Source of the DNA: Candidatus Peregrinibacteria bacterium
GTDB lineage: Bacteria > Patescibacteriota > Gracilibacteria > UM-FILTER-43-11
NCBI GenBank assembly: GCA_016932505.1
Contig: JAFGCT010000038.1
Location: 1 to 40,619 of the forward strand
Length of the DNA stretch: 40,619 bases
Reading direction: 5' to 3'
Shown one piece after another: positions 25,473-32,982 of this stretch. The stretch's first letter is position 1. Each line of letters opens with the position of its first letter. The translations under genes were made by a program, and so were the position numbers. The notes beneath the pieces were generated by a model. That model did not search any database, was not told where the DNA came from, and saw only the letters and a program-made list of their open reading frames with translations.

Positions 25473-28212
25473 CAGGTTCCCAGTTAAGATTACTATTCAA
25501 TTTATTTATTTCCTTTTTCAAATCTTTAATTGCGGAAGGGGTATCGAATTCATAATTAATTCTTTCAATGTGCTTTCCATTCCATAGTTCGTTTTCATAT
25601 ACAAAGTAATCGTTGTATTTTTCTTCATAGCTTTCAATAAGCCCAATCAAGTCGACTTTGTTATTCCACTTCTTTTTGAAATTCTCAATATAGAAAGTTT
25701 TTTCAGTAGTATCTAAATTGTTAAAAAGATAGCGAATCAAATTATTAAATGTATCTTCGTCCTTCTTTGTATATGTCAGAAAATCATATCTGGAATATGC
25801 GGGTACATCCTCAAAACTCAAATCAGCATCCCAAGGAAAGATATTCCACTTATTTGTCGAATCATCCAAATACACATAATAATTATGAGTAAGGGCGTCA
25901 CTAGAATTGGTTAAATAAGTAAACATTGCGTAGTCAAAAATATTTTCTTTATTTAATTCCCAAATTAAATCCTCATCATCAACTTCCAAATCCAAAATAA
26001 AATTAATCAATTTATTTGGGTTACCGGAAACATCATACTGAGCAAGAGTTGTCGCATCATCGTCATAATATTTTAAATTGGTGTTAAGCTCGGAACCAGA
26101 ATTTTGCGCATAAAAATAATTATCTGTAGATATATTCCTTTCTTTAAAAAATGATTTTTTAACAGGCTCAGTTGCTTGATACAACCCCATAGGAATACCA
26201 TTAATATCCACAGTTACCTCAAAGAATTCAGGAGCTATATTGCCCAGTTTTGCAAAGGCATCGTAATACAATTTCTCGTGAATTAATGTTTCATCATTAA
26301 TAAAACTTCTTAACTTGAACTCATCATTACCCTTTAAAAATTCATCACCTTCATAACTTTCCTCATCTTTAAAATCACTAAATGCTTCAATGGTATAAGA
26401 GGATTTGATGTAGCCCCTATTCGCATTTCCGCGGGTTTTAATGAGAATTGATTTTGATACCACTTCTCCATTCGGGTAAGTCATTTCCATATATGCTCGG
26501 TACCTCCAATTAGCAGTTCTATGAATATAAATTGACTCAAAATCCTTATCATCCATGTAAATTTTTATCTTTGGGATTGAATTATTTTTTGGGTATGCAA
26601 CCGAATTAGGAAGAAGCCCCATATCATCTAATTTGTCTTTTATTGCAGGAAAGCCATTTTTGAAATATTCGTCTTTAAGGAATGCAAATTGGTCATCAGA
26701 AGTATCAAGTCCATAAGTTTTTTTGTTTCCATTCTTTAATTCAACTTCCATTTCAATATCCAGTTTATCCTTATTGTAAAAAGCTTTTACGTTGGTGATT
26801 TTGTCTTCAGTAGTCATAACAAGGAAGAGCACGTTCCCATTATCTTCAATATAAATATTCTTATTATCTACTATCTTGGTATTAACTTCATACTTTTTTT
26901 CTAAATCGATTTCATTTTTTTCTTTAAAATTATATATCGGGTTTTCCTCTTTTATGTAAATAGCATTAGCAGGGTTGTCCACCGAAGAAATATCATAATT
27001 ACGCATTTTTCTTCCATTTATCCAATTGATAAAATTGTATGTAATATGAATAATTTCCCCCTTGGATACACTTTGATTTGACCAAAGGCTCTTATTTGTA
27101 ATGTTATCAAAGAGCCCTTCATAAAGAGCTTTGCCAATCTGAGGATATGCATAATGAATAGTCTGCATTTGCTCGAAAACACTTAAGTCAATCATGCTTT
27201 CATCAAATTCCATATCTTCAATATCATGAGTTTTAAAGAGGATTTTAAGAAGTCCGAAAAGATTAACGCTGTTTTCTGGATAAAAAGAATTTTCTATTCC
27301 TATCACAATTCCATTGTCTTTCGCATAACAAATATAGCCCGAAAGCGGATGGTTCTTGTTTACATCCTTAAAACAATTTCCAGCATAAGTGCTAAAATCT
27401 TTCTCAGGATACGCCAACGTAAGACCAAGCTCCAAAGCCTCAGCACGAGTAAAAAAATCGGATTTATTTACTTCATAATTATATTTAAGCGCACTTTTTG
27501 CCGATACTTTTGCCATTTCAATTCTGGCAAATTTATCCTTTCTTCCAAATATTTCAAGATTAATAATAGCATTATCAGGATTATATTTTGAAAAGCATAT
27601 TGTTTTGCGCAAAAAGTCCTGATTTTCACCTGAATAGCTTTCACATTGATAATCATTTTTCTCAAATACCATATCATCTGTTTCCTCGAAGATCTGAAAT
27701 ATCACTTCCTTGTTTGCAATGTTTTCAAGAAAATAAACACCCCTATTTACTTTAACCACTAAATGATTTTTGTATTCAAATCTGAATAAGTTTTCATCCT
27801 GCTCAAAAAAATTGTATTCTTCTCCGCTTGATGTCTTGTAAAACAATCTTCCTTCATTTTCTTTTATATCATTTTCCAGATTTTTCTCAGCATTAAATTT
27901 TATTGCTAATTTATTTGCATTAATAATAACTGGCTTTGAATCAACTGGGCTATAACCACTTTTTATTTCCATATAATCCGCATATTCATCTGCATCGGTA
28001 TTTCCATTGTTTGGGTCTGTGCCCCAAATCTCCAGCTCAGCTTCATCAAAAATTTTGTCATTATCACTATCCTGCATCATCTCGACTTTTGCCATCTCAT
28101 CCGCATTACTTATTACAATTTCAGAATTAACAGCTGAAAGATTTCTGTATGCAAAAAAACCGGTTACCAGAACCATTAAAACGAACAATATGTGTCTTAA
28201 TTTAAATGCCAT
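25462..28212 (-). CDS. Surface protein with SLH-like and CotH kinase-like domains
   Basis: 916 residues. An N-terminal hydrophobic segment (ILFVLMVLVTGFFAY) acts as signal or anchor. Then come calcium-binding type repeats (DSDNDKIFDEAELEIWGTD and NNGNTDADEYADY; about 48-90), and a region near 255-400 with SLH-like signatures (CFKDVNKNHPLSGYICYAKD followed by GIVIGIENSFYPENSVN). The C-terminal CotH domain, about 550-830, includes KTRGNANRGY, GIPMGLYQATEPVKKSFF and the acidic motif FPWDADLSFE. CotH domains are atypical protein kinases best known from spore coats. It lies three bases after the VTC gene and overlaps the Smr gene, in the DUF4956-VTC-CotH order known from other bacteria. An S-layer-bound phosphotransferase is a fair inference. 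Confidence 0.9.
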   Translation of the reverse strand: MAFKLRHILFVLMVLVTGFFAYRNLSAVNSEIVISNADEMAKVEMMQDSDNDKIFDEAELEIWGTDPNNGNTDADEYADYMEIKSGYSPVDSKPVIINANKLAIKFNAEKNLENDIKENEGRLFYKTSSGEEYNFFEQDENLFRFEYKNHLVVKVNRGVYFLENIANKEVIFQIFEETDDMVFEKNDYQCESYSGENQDFLRKTICFSKYNPDNAIINLEIFGRKDKFARIEMAKVSAKSALKYNYEVNKSDFFTRAEALELGLTLAYPEKDFSTYAGNCFKDVNKNHPLSGYICYAKDNGIVIGIENSFYPENSVNLFGLLKILFKTHDIEDMEFDESMIDLSVFEQMQTIHYAYPQIGKALYEGLFDNITNKSLWSNQSVSKGEIIHITYNFINWINGRKMRNYDISSVDNPANAIYIKEENPIYNFKEKNEIDLEKKYEVNTKIVDNKNIYIEDNGNVLFLVMTTEDKITNVKAFYNKDKLDIEMEVELKNGNKKTYGLDTSDDQFAFLKDEYFKNGFPAIKDKLDDMGLLPNSVAYPKNNSIPKIKIYMDDKDFESIYIHRTANWRYRAYMEMTYPNGEVVSKSILIKTRGNANRGYIKSSYTIEAFSDFKDEESYEGDEFLKGNDEFKLRSFINDETLIHEKLYYDAFAKLGNIAPEFFEVTVDINGIPMGLYQATEPVKKSFFKERNISTDNYFYAQNSGSELNTNLKYYDDDATTLAQYDVSGNPNKLINFILDLEVDDEDLIWELNKENIFDYAMFTYLTNSSDALTHNYYVYLDDSTNKWNIFPWDADLSFEDVPAYSRYDFLTYTKKDEDTFNNLIRYLFNNLDTTEKTFYIENFKKKWNNKVDLIGLIESYEEKYNDYFVYENELWNGKHIERINYEFDTPSAIKDLKKEINKLNSNLNWEPDGE

Positions 28213-28215
28213 TTA

Positions 28216-28968
28216 TTAAGTGTATTTTTTAAGAACTTGCTTCCAGTTATTCTGTTTCAACTCTCGGTTTAACTTGCATAGAGAAACACAATATTTTGAA
28301 AAGCTGACCTTGCGGGTTTTAAAATTTCTTATAAGTGTACTGATAATCTTACCAGGGTATTTACTTGATTTTACCTCAAGAATGAAAAAACCGGGAATTA
28401 TTTCTTTGTTTTCTCCTTCTCCTAGTTTCGCACACAAATCAAAATCAATACTTATACGTATATCACTAAGTTTTGATACAAAGCTTATACGGTTATACGT
28501 TATGTGGGTTTTTTGGCTTAGTTCTGTTGAATTCAAGTTGTATCTATCAAGATGTTTTAATGCAATATTGCTCCTTAGTGTATTCTCATGGCTTTGCCCA
28601 GCATCAATTTTTACTCTTTCCTTCTTTGTGTTTTCGCCATTAACCTTTCTTTTGCATTCAAAAAAACTATTTTGTTTACCGTTTTTATAATTTCTAATTC
28701 TTATCTTAATCCTATTGTATTTCCCCTGTCTGTGCTGATTGAAAAACTTGAAGTCATTGGTATCAAAATAAATATTATGATATTGAAAAACACACTCCTC
28801 TTCAAATTCATTACAAAAAAAATCAGTTTTTAAATACGAAATAACGTCTTCCATTTTTTCAACTGGCAAAACAAATTTATAGTCTTTTCTTGATAAAAAA
28901 AGCGAATCAGTACCTTTTTGTATACCGACAAAATCAAGACCATCAATATTTTTAACAATCTTTTGCAT
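28216..28968 (-). CDS. VTC-domain (polyphosphate polymerase-like) protein
   Basis: 250 residues matching the VTC fold: KDYKFVLPVEK, then YHNIYFDTNDFKFFNQH, then the basic strands KIRIRNYKNGKQNSFFECKR and the closing ILEVKSSKYPGKI. The alternating Arg/Lys on strands line the tunnel of this triphosphate-tunnel family; the eukaryotic member Vtc4 makes polyphosphate from ATP. No membrane helix is present, so it should work in the cytoplasm with the DUF4956 membrane protein. Its start overlaps that gene's end by 17 bases, indicating translational coupling. Whether it makes polyphosphate, or supplies a phosphate donor for CotH, is not known from sequence. Confidence 0.9.
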   Translation of the reverse strand: MQKIVKNIDGLDFVGIQKGTDSLFLSRKDYKFVLPVEKMEDVISYLKTDFFCNEFEEECVFQYHNIYFDTNDFKFFNQHRQGKYNRIKIRIRNYKNGKQNSFFECKRKVNGENTKKERVKIDAGQSHENTLRSNIALKHLDRYNLNSTELSQKTHITYNRISFVSKLSDIRISIDFDLCAKLGEGENKEIIPGFFILEVKSSKYPGKIISTLIRNFKTRKVSFSKYCVSLCKLNRELKQNNWKQVLKKYT

Positions 28969-29515
28969 TATAATAAACTTCTACGGTAATTGAGTCTTTT
29001 AGGTAGTTAATGTTTTTTGTTTTAATCTGTTTAGGATTTATTCCGTATTTAGTTTTGATTATTTTTAATAGCTTTTCTCTATCTTCCAGATTTTCAGCAG
29101 TTAAATCATCAAACACAATTTCGGTTTTAATATAGTTCTTATTAAACAAAATTCCGGAAGAAAGAAATAAAATTACAACCGTTAGAATCAAATTAACTAC
29201 AAGAATTGTTTCAATATTTCCAATAGAAGCATTCAAAAGACCAATCGCAATTGAGTAGAACACAAAGCCTATATCAATCGGATTCTCAGGTGTGGATCTT
29301 AATCTTACCAAGCTCAAAATACCAAGTAGTCCAATACCAAGTCCAAGATTATTTTCAAAAGAAACAAAGTAAACAATACAAAAAACAAGAAGGCTATAAA
29401 TGATTATTGAATTGGCAATTTCCCTTTTGCCATACTTGTAATAGTAAAAAAGCGCTGTTGCCAGAGAAAAAACCAAAGTTATACCTATCGAACTATAAAA
29501 CTGAAAATTAATCAT
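28952..29515 (-). CDS. DUF4956 integral membrane protein
   Basis: 187 residues with about four transmembrane helices in the first 130, then a cytoplasmic alpha/beta tail. The family signature is clear: LGILSLVRLRSTPENPIDIGFVFYSIAIGL. DUF4956 genes regularly sit beside VTC and CotH genes, as here; the protein is a likely membrane partner of the VTC enzyme. The ATG at 29515 has no Shine-Dalgarno and lies 17 bases from a predicted start, whose promoter uses the neighbouring heptamer array as its -35 region. Confidence 0.9.
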   Translation of the reverse strand: MINFQFYSSIGITLVFSLATALFYYYKYGKREIANSIIIYSLLVFCIVYFVSFENNLGLGIGLLGILSLVRLRSTPENPIDIGFVFYSIAIGLLNASIGNIETILVVNLILTVVILFLSSGILFNKNYIKTEIVFDDLTAENLEDREKLLKIIKTKYGINPKQIKTKNINYLKDSITVEVYYNAKDC

Positions 29516-29538
29516 ATTTGGAGTTTGTTTGAGAGTTT

Positions 29539-29544
29539 ATTATA
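29539..29544 (-). promoter_or_regulatory. -10 element of the DUF4956 operon, next to a heptamer array
   Basis: Minus-strand TATAAT. With a 16-base spacer the -35 position (TTCAAA) falls inside the TTTCAAG heptamer array, so the array may be part of the promoter. Confidence 0.5.
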
Positions 29545-29547
29545 CAT

Positions 29548-29582
29548 TTGAAACTTGAAATTTGAAACTTGAAACTTAAATT
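29548..29582. repeat. TTGAAAC heptamer array at a stop codon
   Basis: Units TTGAAAC, TTGAAAT, TTGAAAC, TTGAAAC, and a diverged TTAAATT that includes the stop codon (29576-29578) of the acetyltransferase gene. Same position and period as the AAATCAC arrays but a different unit. Confidence 0.85.
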
Positions 29583-30007
29583 TCAATAATTTTTCCAAAT
29601 AAATAACAATCCTCTCCATGAGCATGTTTTTTCAGTAGAATATCTTCTTCAAATCCCATTTTTTTATAAAATCCCCTAGCCTTGTACCTAGCAAGGCTCC
29701 AGCACCACAGTTTTGGCACTTTTTCTTTTTTGCATTTCTCAACCGCAAAATCAATTAGCATTTTACCAATGCCTTTTTTTTCTTGTGACGTAGCAAGCGA
29801 ATCTATCTCATATATTCCTTCATCCAGTATAATAGCCATTGCGCCAAGTACTTTTTTATTATCAACTGCAATAAAATAATGCTCCTTAGAAATGTTTTTT
29901 TCAATCAGCTCTTTATTTGATCTACAAAAATGAGGCGTATCTAACACTTCATTGATTTTGGCAATATCCGGAATGTGTTTTTTAGATGCCTTTATAACTT
30001 CTATCAT
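29576..30007 (-). CDS. GNAT-family N-acetyltransferase
   Basis: 143 residues with the GNAT fold. The acetyl-CoA-binding motif A is SQEKKGIGKMLIDFAVEKC (about residue 72-90), preceded by YEIDSLAT and followed by LWCWSLARYKARGFYKKMGF, the usual motif B with the GFYKKxGF signature. The substrate cannot be inferred; the fold includes enzymes that modify small molecules, proteins and antibiotics. Its ATG shares one base with the stop of rdgB (TAATG), so the two are translationally coupled. Confidence 0.9.
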   Translation of the reverse strand: MIEVIKASKKHIPDIAKINEVLDTPHFCRSNKELIEKNISKEHYFIAVDNKKVLGAMAIILDEGIYEIDSLATSQEKKGIGKMLIDFAVEKCKKEKVPKLWCWSLARYKARGFYKKMGFEEDILLKKHAHGEDCYLFGKIIEI

Positions 30008-30615
30008 TAGATAAAATGTTTTAACAGATAATCATGGAGTTGTTTTATTGCCTTTCCTCTATGTGAAATTGCATTTTTTTCATTTTTGCTGAGTGCGGAA
30101 AATACTTTATCTTTACCATCGGGTAGAAACACTGCAGAAAGGGGTATACCGTGTTCTAAATCCACTTGTGGTTCACTTAAAATTTTACCCAAACACTCAC
30201 CCCTAAAAGTAAGAGTCTCTTGTCCGGGTCTATAAAAAGCAACGACAGAAATAAATTCAGCCCTTCTGTTTTCTTCGTAACTCATTCTTGCTAAAAAGAA
30301 CTCCAGCCACTCTTCATCACTAGCTTTTTCGCCAGCACCCCACCTTCTTGTTTTTACTCCAAGCTCTCCATTCAGTGCATCAATATGAATCCCAGAATCA
30401 TCTGCGATTGTAGGTAGCCCTGTCATTTTACCAAAAAACTCCGCTTTAATAATCGCATTTGCCTCATATGTATCACCATTTTCTTCGACGTCTTCCTCAA
30501 TATTTTCATCGTTTAACGATACAAATTTAAATGGCAAGTCATCTAAAACCTCCATTAATTCCTTATATTTGCCGAAGTTGTGTGTAGAAATTAGTATTTT
30601 GTTCACAATGGACAT
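30007..30615 (-). CDS. rdgB: RdgB/HAM1 non-canonical purine NTP pyrophosphatase
   Basis: Hydrolyses ITP, XTP and dITP to monophosphates, keeping deaminated purines out of nucleic acids. The start ATG at 30615 (MSIVNKILISTHNFGKYKE) is chosen over an upstream in-frame start because the family begins with a strand like KILISTHN. Family motifs are present: THNFGKYKE, then NGDTYEANAIIKAEFF, IADDSGIHIDAL and the C-terminal AISHRGKAI. 202 residues is normal. Divergent from the plus-strand operon at 30834, and coupled to the downstream GNAT gene by a one-base overlap. No convincing promoter; a TATGAT lies almost on the start codon. Confidence 0.95.
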   Translation of the reverse strand: MSIVNKILISTHNFGKYKELMEVLDDLPFKFVSLNDENIEEDVEENGDTYEANAIIKAEFFGKMTGLPTIADDSGIHIDALNGELGVKTRRWGAGEKASDEEWLEFFLARMSYEENRRAEFISVVAFYRPGQETLTFRGECLGKILSEPQVDLEHGIPLSAVFLPDGKDKVFSALSKNEKNAISHRGKAIKQLHDYLLKHFI

Positions 30616-30690
30616 TCTATCATAAATAAATTGTCGTGAAACCCGAAGGCGCAAGGTCATCGCCCCCTGTTACTTATTTATTGTCTATAA

Positions 30691-30719
30691 TTGCAATAAG
30701 ACTAAAACAATCTTATAAT
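30691..30719 (+). promoter_or_regulatory. Promoter of the ClpX-type zinc-finger operon
   Basis: TTGCAA (30691-30696), 17 bases, TATAAT (30714-30719). The leader of about 108 bases carries short repeats, GATCTTTG twice (30733, 30769) and AATCGTTT twice near 30800-30818. Confidence 0.75.
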
Positions 30720-30833
30720 TACACCCCTGCGTGATCTTTGGAGAAATTTATTAACTCCATATCCGTACGATCTTTGAAATAATCACCGAAACGAATCTAA
30801 TCGTTTGAAAATCGTTTAAATAAGGAGAATACA

Positions 30834-31445
30834 ATGTCAAAAAGAAGAGAATTTCGTCTTAAATGCAGTTTCTGTAATGGCGATGAAAGTGAAAGAAAAA
30901 AAATATTTTGTGGCTCAAGGGTGTATATCTGCGATGAATGCTTAACATTATTTTTCTCGGTTTTTCAGGATGAAATGAATGTCGAATTCTCTGGTTCATG
31001 TGTTGAAGATGAAGGCCTTTATATGAATCAGCTGAGATTTGAAACCGAATATGTCAAAAAAGGAATTTTTACAATTTTTCAAAAAGGGTACGTAATATTC
31101 CTACCATCAGAAAATAGGGATGATTGTTTTTCAATCGAAATCCATATGCCGGAAACACAAGGCGTCATGTCATCTGGAGATATAAAAAGAACTGATATAC
31201 CAGAATGGGTATTGGAAGACGGAGGAGAACCTGGAACTTTTATTCTTGCAGAACATATGGGTTTTGAGGAATCTATACCTGGTTTTGAAAGAGGGGAATA
31301 TATTTATTTCACCAATCTGAACACGTCGGTTTCTATTACCTTAGTCAGCACAATCTCTGATTCATGCATGACTGCGACAATTGCAAAAGAAGAAAGACTC
31401 AAACAATGGCTGTTTGATAACAAACAAATGGAATTACAGATATAA
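30834..31445 (+). CDS. Orphan ClpX-type zinc-finger protein
   Basis: 203 residues. The N-terminal 40 residues are a ClpX C4 zinc finger (C11-x2-C14, C33-x2-C36, with VYICDEC), but no AAA+ ATPase follows. In ClpX this domain dimerises and binds substrates and adaptors. The remaining 160 residues form an unrecognised mixed alpha/beta domain containing SIEIHMPETQ and GYVIFLPSEN. It may be an adaptor or decoy for ClpX, or an unrelated use of the ribbon. The AAGGAG six bases before the ATG is strong for this window. It forms an operon with the 99-residue membrane protein and ends at a strong terminator. Such finger-plus-unknown proteins occur in mobile DNA, which fits its unusual signals, but nothing else here marks an element. 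Confidence 0.83.
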   Translation: MSKRREFRLKCSFCNGDESERKKIFCGSRVYICDECLTLFFSVFQDEMNVEFSGSCVEDEGLYMNQLRFETEYVKKGIFTIFQKGYVIFLPSENRDDCFSIEIHMPETQGVMSSGDIKRTDIPEWVLEDGGEPGTFILAEHMGFEESIPGFERGEYIYFTNLNTSVSITLVSTISDSCMTATIAKEERLKQWLFDNKQMELQI

Positions 31446-31449
31446 AAAA

Positions 31450-31472
31450 TTGATCTGAAAAAAGGAGATCAA
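31450..31472 (+). promoter_or_regulatory. Hairpin around the Shine-Dalgarno of the second operon gene
   Basis: TTGATCT (31450-31456) pairs with AGATCAA (31466-31472), enclosing the AAAAGG of the AAAGGAGAT ribosome binding site and ending just before the ATG at 31474. It could couple this start to translation of the upstream gene. Confidence 0.45.
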
Positions 31473-31473
31473 A

Positions 31474-31773
31474 ATGCCAAAAAAAAGAGGAATGACAGCA
31501 AAGGACTGGGTGGATTTTCTGGATACTTATTATCTGGACAATCTCATCTCCCGGAAAATCCCTGAGTTTCTGGAGATTGATGTCTTGGAATTTCTCACAG
31601 TTGTCAAAAGCTTCTCAATCGAAGTGATTTATTGGTTGATTGCTGCAATCGGTAAATTAATCGAAGAAAGGCACAGCAACTTTATAGGGATCTGGAATGG
31701 GTCGTTAGGTACATTTCCGTCCCTATTGGTTGGTGTCGCACTTGGGTTCATAACGAAGTATTACGAGGCGTAG
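31474..31773 (+). CDS. Small protein with hydrophobic helices, unknown function
   Basis: 99 residues. A basic N-terminus (MPKKRGMTAKDW) is followed by amphipathic segments, a hydrophobic stretch VIYWLIAAIGKLI near residue 50, and a final FPSLLVGVALGFITKYYEA, so one or two membrane-interacting helices. No family recognised. It lies 28 bases after the zinc-finger gene with its own strong AAAGGAGAT, and is followed by a strong terminator. A membrane partner of the zinc-finger protein is possible but unproven. Confidence 0.72.
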   Translation: MPKKRGMTAKDWVDFLDTYYLDNLISRKIPEFLEIDVLEFLTVVKSFSIEVIYWLIAAIGKLIEERHSNFIGIWNGSLGTFPSLLVGVALGFITKYYEA

Positions 31774-31815
31774 CCTTATATCAAAGAAAGGAAAGGTGAT
31801 TTTATGTTCAAAGAA

Positions 31816-31865
31816 AAAGCAATTCGGGTGGAGGAAACTCCACGCAAGCCCGGATTGCTTTTTTT
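31816..31865 (+). terminator. Strong intrinsic terminator of the zinc-finger operon
   Basis: AAAGCAAT pairs with ATTGCTTT and CGGG with CCCG; the inner TGGAG-GAAA-CTCCA is a GAAA tetraloop hairpin. A run of T follows and overlaps the stop codon region of the convergent aroB gene. Confidence 0.9.
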
Positions 31866-32895
31866 ATTTCACTAAATCTATTAGCTCCTCCGCGCTTAGT
31901 TCCACAACCTCCCACTTGCCCATTTCAGGTGCAATAATGAAAGAAATATTATCACCCGATCTCTTCTTATCCATTTTAATTAAATTCAATAAATCTTCGG
32001 GTTTAATTCCTTCGGGCATTTCAGATGGAAGTTTCCATTTTTCAAGCATTTCTTTAATCTTTTTGCCTGTTTCTTTGCTTTGTTTACCAAGCTTTTGTGC
32101 TACTTTGTTAGATATAACCATGCCAATAGCAATTGCTTCTCCGTGCAATAAGTCAAATTTCGAAGATTGTTCAATGGCATGACCAAATGTGTGTCCAAAA
32201 TTTAATACTTTGCGTAGCCCGGATTCCATTGGGTCACTTTCTACAACGTTTATTTTTACCTGTGCACTTTTCATTACAAGATTTTCCAGTTCAGCTTCAG
32301 CTTTCATTAAATCATTTGCCAGGCTGGCATCCAATATCACCGCGTGCTTAATAGTTTCTGCAAGTCCAGATTTAAACTCCCTATCAGGAAGGGTATTTAA
32401 AAATTCTACATCAAGTAATATCAGCTCTGCCGGATGAAAAGTACCTAAAATATTTTTTGCCTCAAGATTAATTCCTGTTTTTCCACCAATAGCAGCATCG
32501 GTCATCGCCAACAATGAAGTAGGAATAGCAATAAAAGGAATTCCTCTCATATAAATTGAAGCAACAAAACCCACTAAATCCGTAATCATTCCACCTCCAA
32601 AACCTATTATTACATCCGATCTTGTTATCCCCTCATTTATTAATTCGTTACAAAGCTGCTTAACTGTTGCGAGTTTTTTGCTATCTTCACCAGAGGGAAC
32701 GCTTAAAGTAAGAGTTCCTGTAAATACTTCTGCCAACTCATTTTTATAAAGCTCGCCAAGATTAGTGTCAGTAATTATTACAATACGAGAATTAGGATGC
32801 TTTTCCGCAATCCACTCTTTAACATAGCTAAGTCCATTTTCTTGAACCAATATCTCGGAATTTCCCCGTGGTGTATTTAAAATTAATTTATTCAT
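31864..32895 (-). CDS. aroB: 3-dehydroquinate synthase
   Basis: Second step of the shikimate pathway, converting DAHP to 3-dehydroquinate with NAD and a divalent metal. 343 residues. NAD-binding signatures GFGGGMITDLVGFVAS and IPTSLLAMTDAAIGGKTGIN are present. The metal-binding Glu (LAETIKHAVI) and His residues (NFGHTFGHAIEQ and the LLHGEAIAIGM helix) are present. It is 75 bases downstream of aroF on the same strand, separated by a 12-bp-unit inverted array and with no evident promoter, so it should share the Phe/Tyr attenuator. The start ATG at 32895 lacks a Shine-Dalgarno. Confidence 0.96.
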   Translation of the reverse strand: MNKLILNTPRGNSEILVQENGLSYVKEWIAEKHPNSRIVIITDTNLGELYKNELAEVFTGTLTLSVPSGEDSKKLATVKQLCNELINEGITRSDVIIGFGGGMITDLVGFVASIYMRGIPFIAIPTSLLAMTDAAIGGKTGINLEAKNILGTFHPAELILLDVEFLNTLPDREFKSGLAETIKHAVILDASLANDLMKAEAELENLVMKSAQVKINVVESDPMESGLRKVLNFGHTFGHAIEQSSKFDLLHGEAIAIGMVISNKVAQKLGKQSKETGKKIKEMLEKWKLPSEMPEGIKPEDLLNLIKMDKKRSGDNISFIIAPEMGKWEVVELSAEELIDLVK

Positions 32896-32903
32896 ATGAT
32901 TTC

Positions 32904-32982
32904 GGATTGGTGATCGTATTGTGGATCGGATTGGTGTTAAATCATTCTATTCGAGCACCCATTCGATTCCCTATTCGTGATG
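32904..32982. repeat. Inverted arrays of 12-bp units, copy 2
   Basis: Direct units GGATTGGTGATC, GTATTGTGGATC, GGATTGGTGTTA. After seven bases come opposite-strand units CTATTCGAGCAC, CCATTCGATTCC, CTATTCGTGATG (32947-32982). The core TCGNATTG matches copy 1 at 22954. The last unit runs through the aroF stop codon (32971-32973) and encodes its final His and Glu residues. Confidence 0.85.

Noticed and set aside
31804-31875. 23-codon ORF MFKEKAIRVEETPRKPGLLF... after the zinc-finger operon
   Set aside because: It has an AAAGGAAAGG upstream, but nearly all of it is the terminator hairpin, so coding is unlikely.
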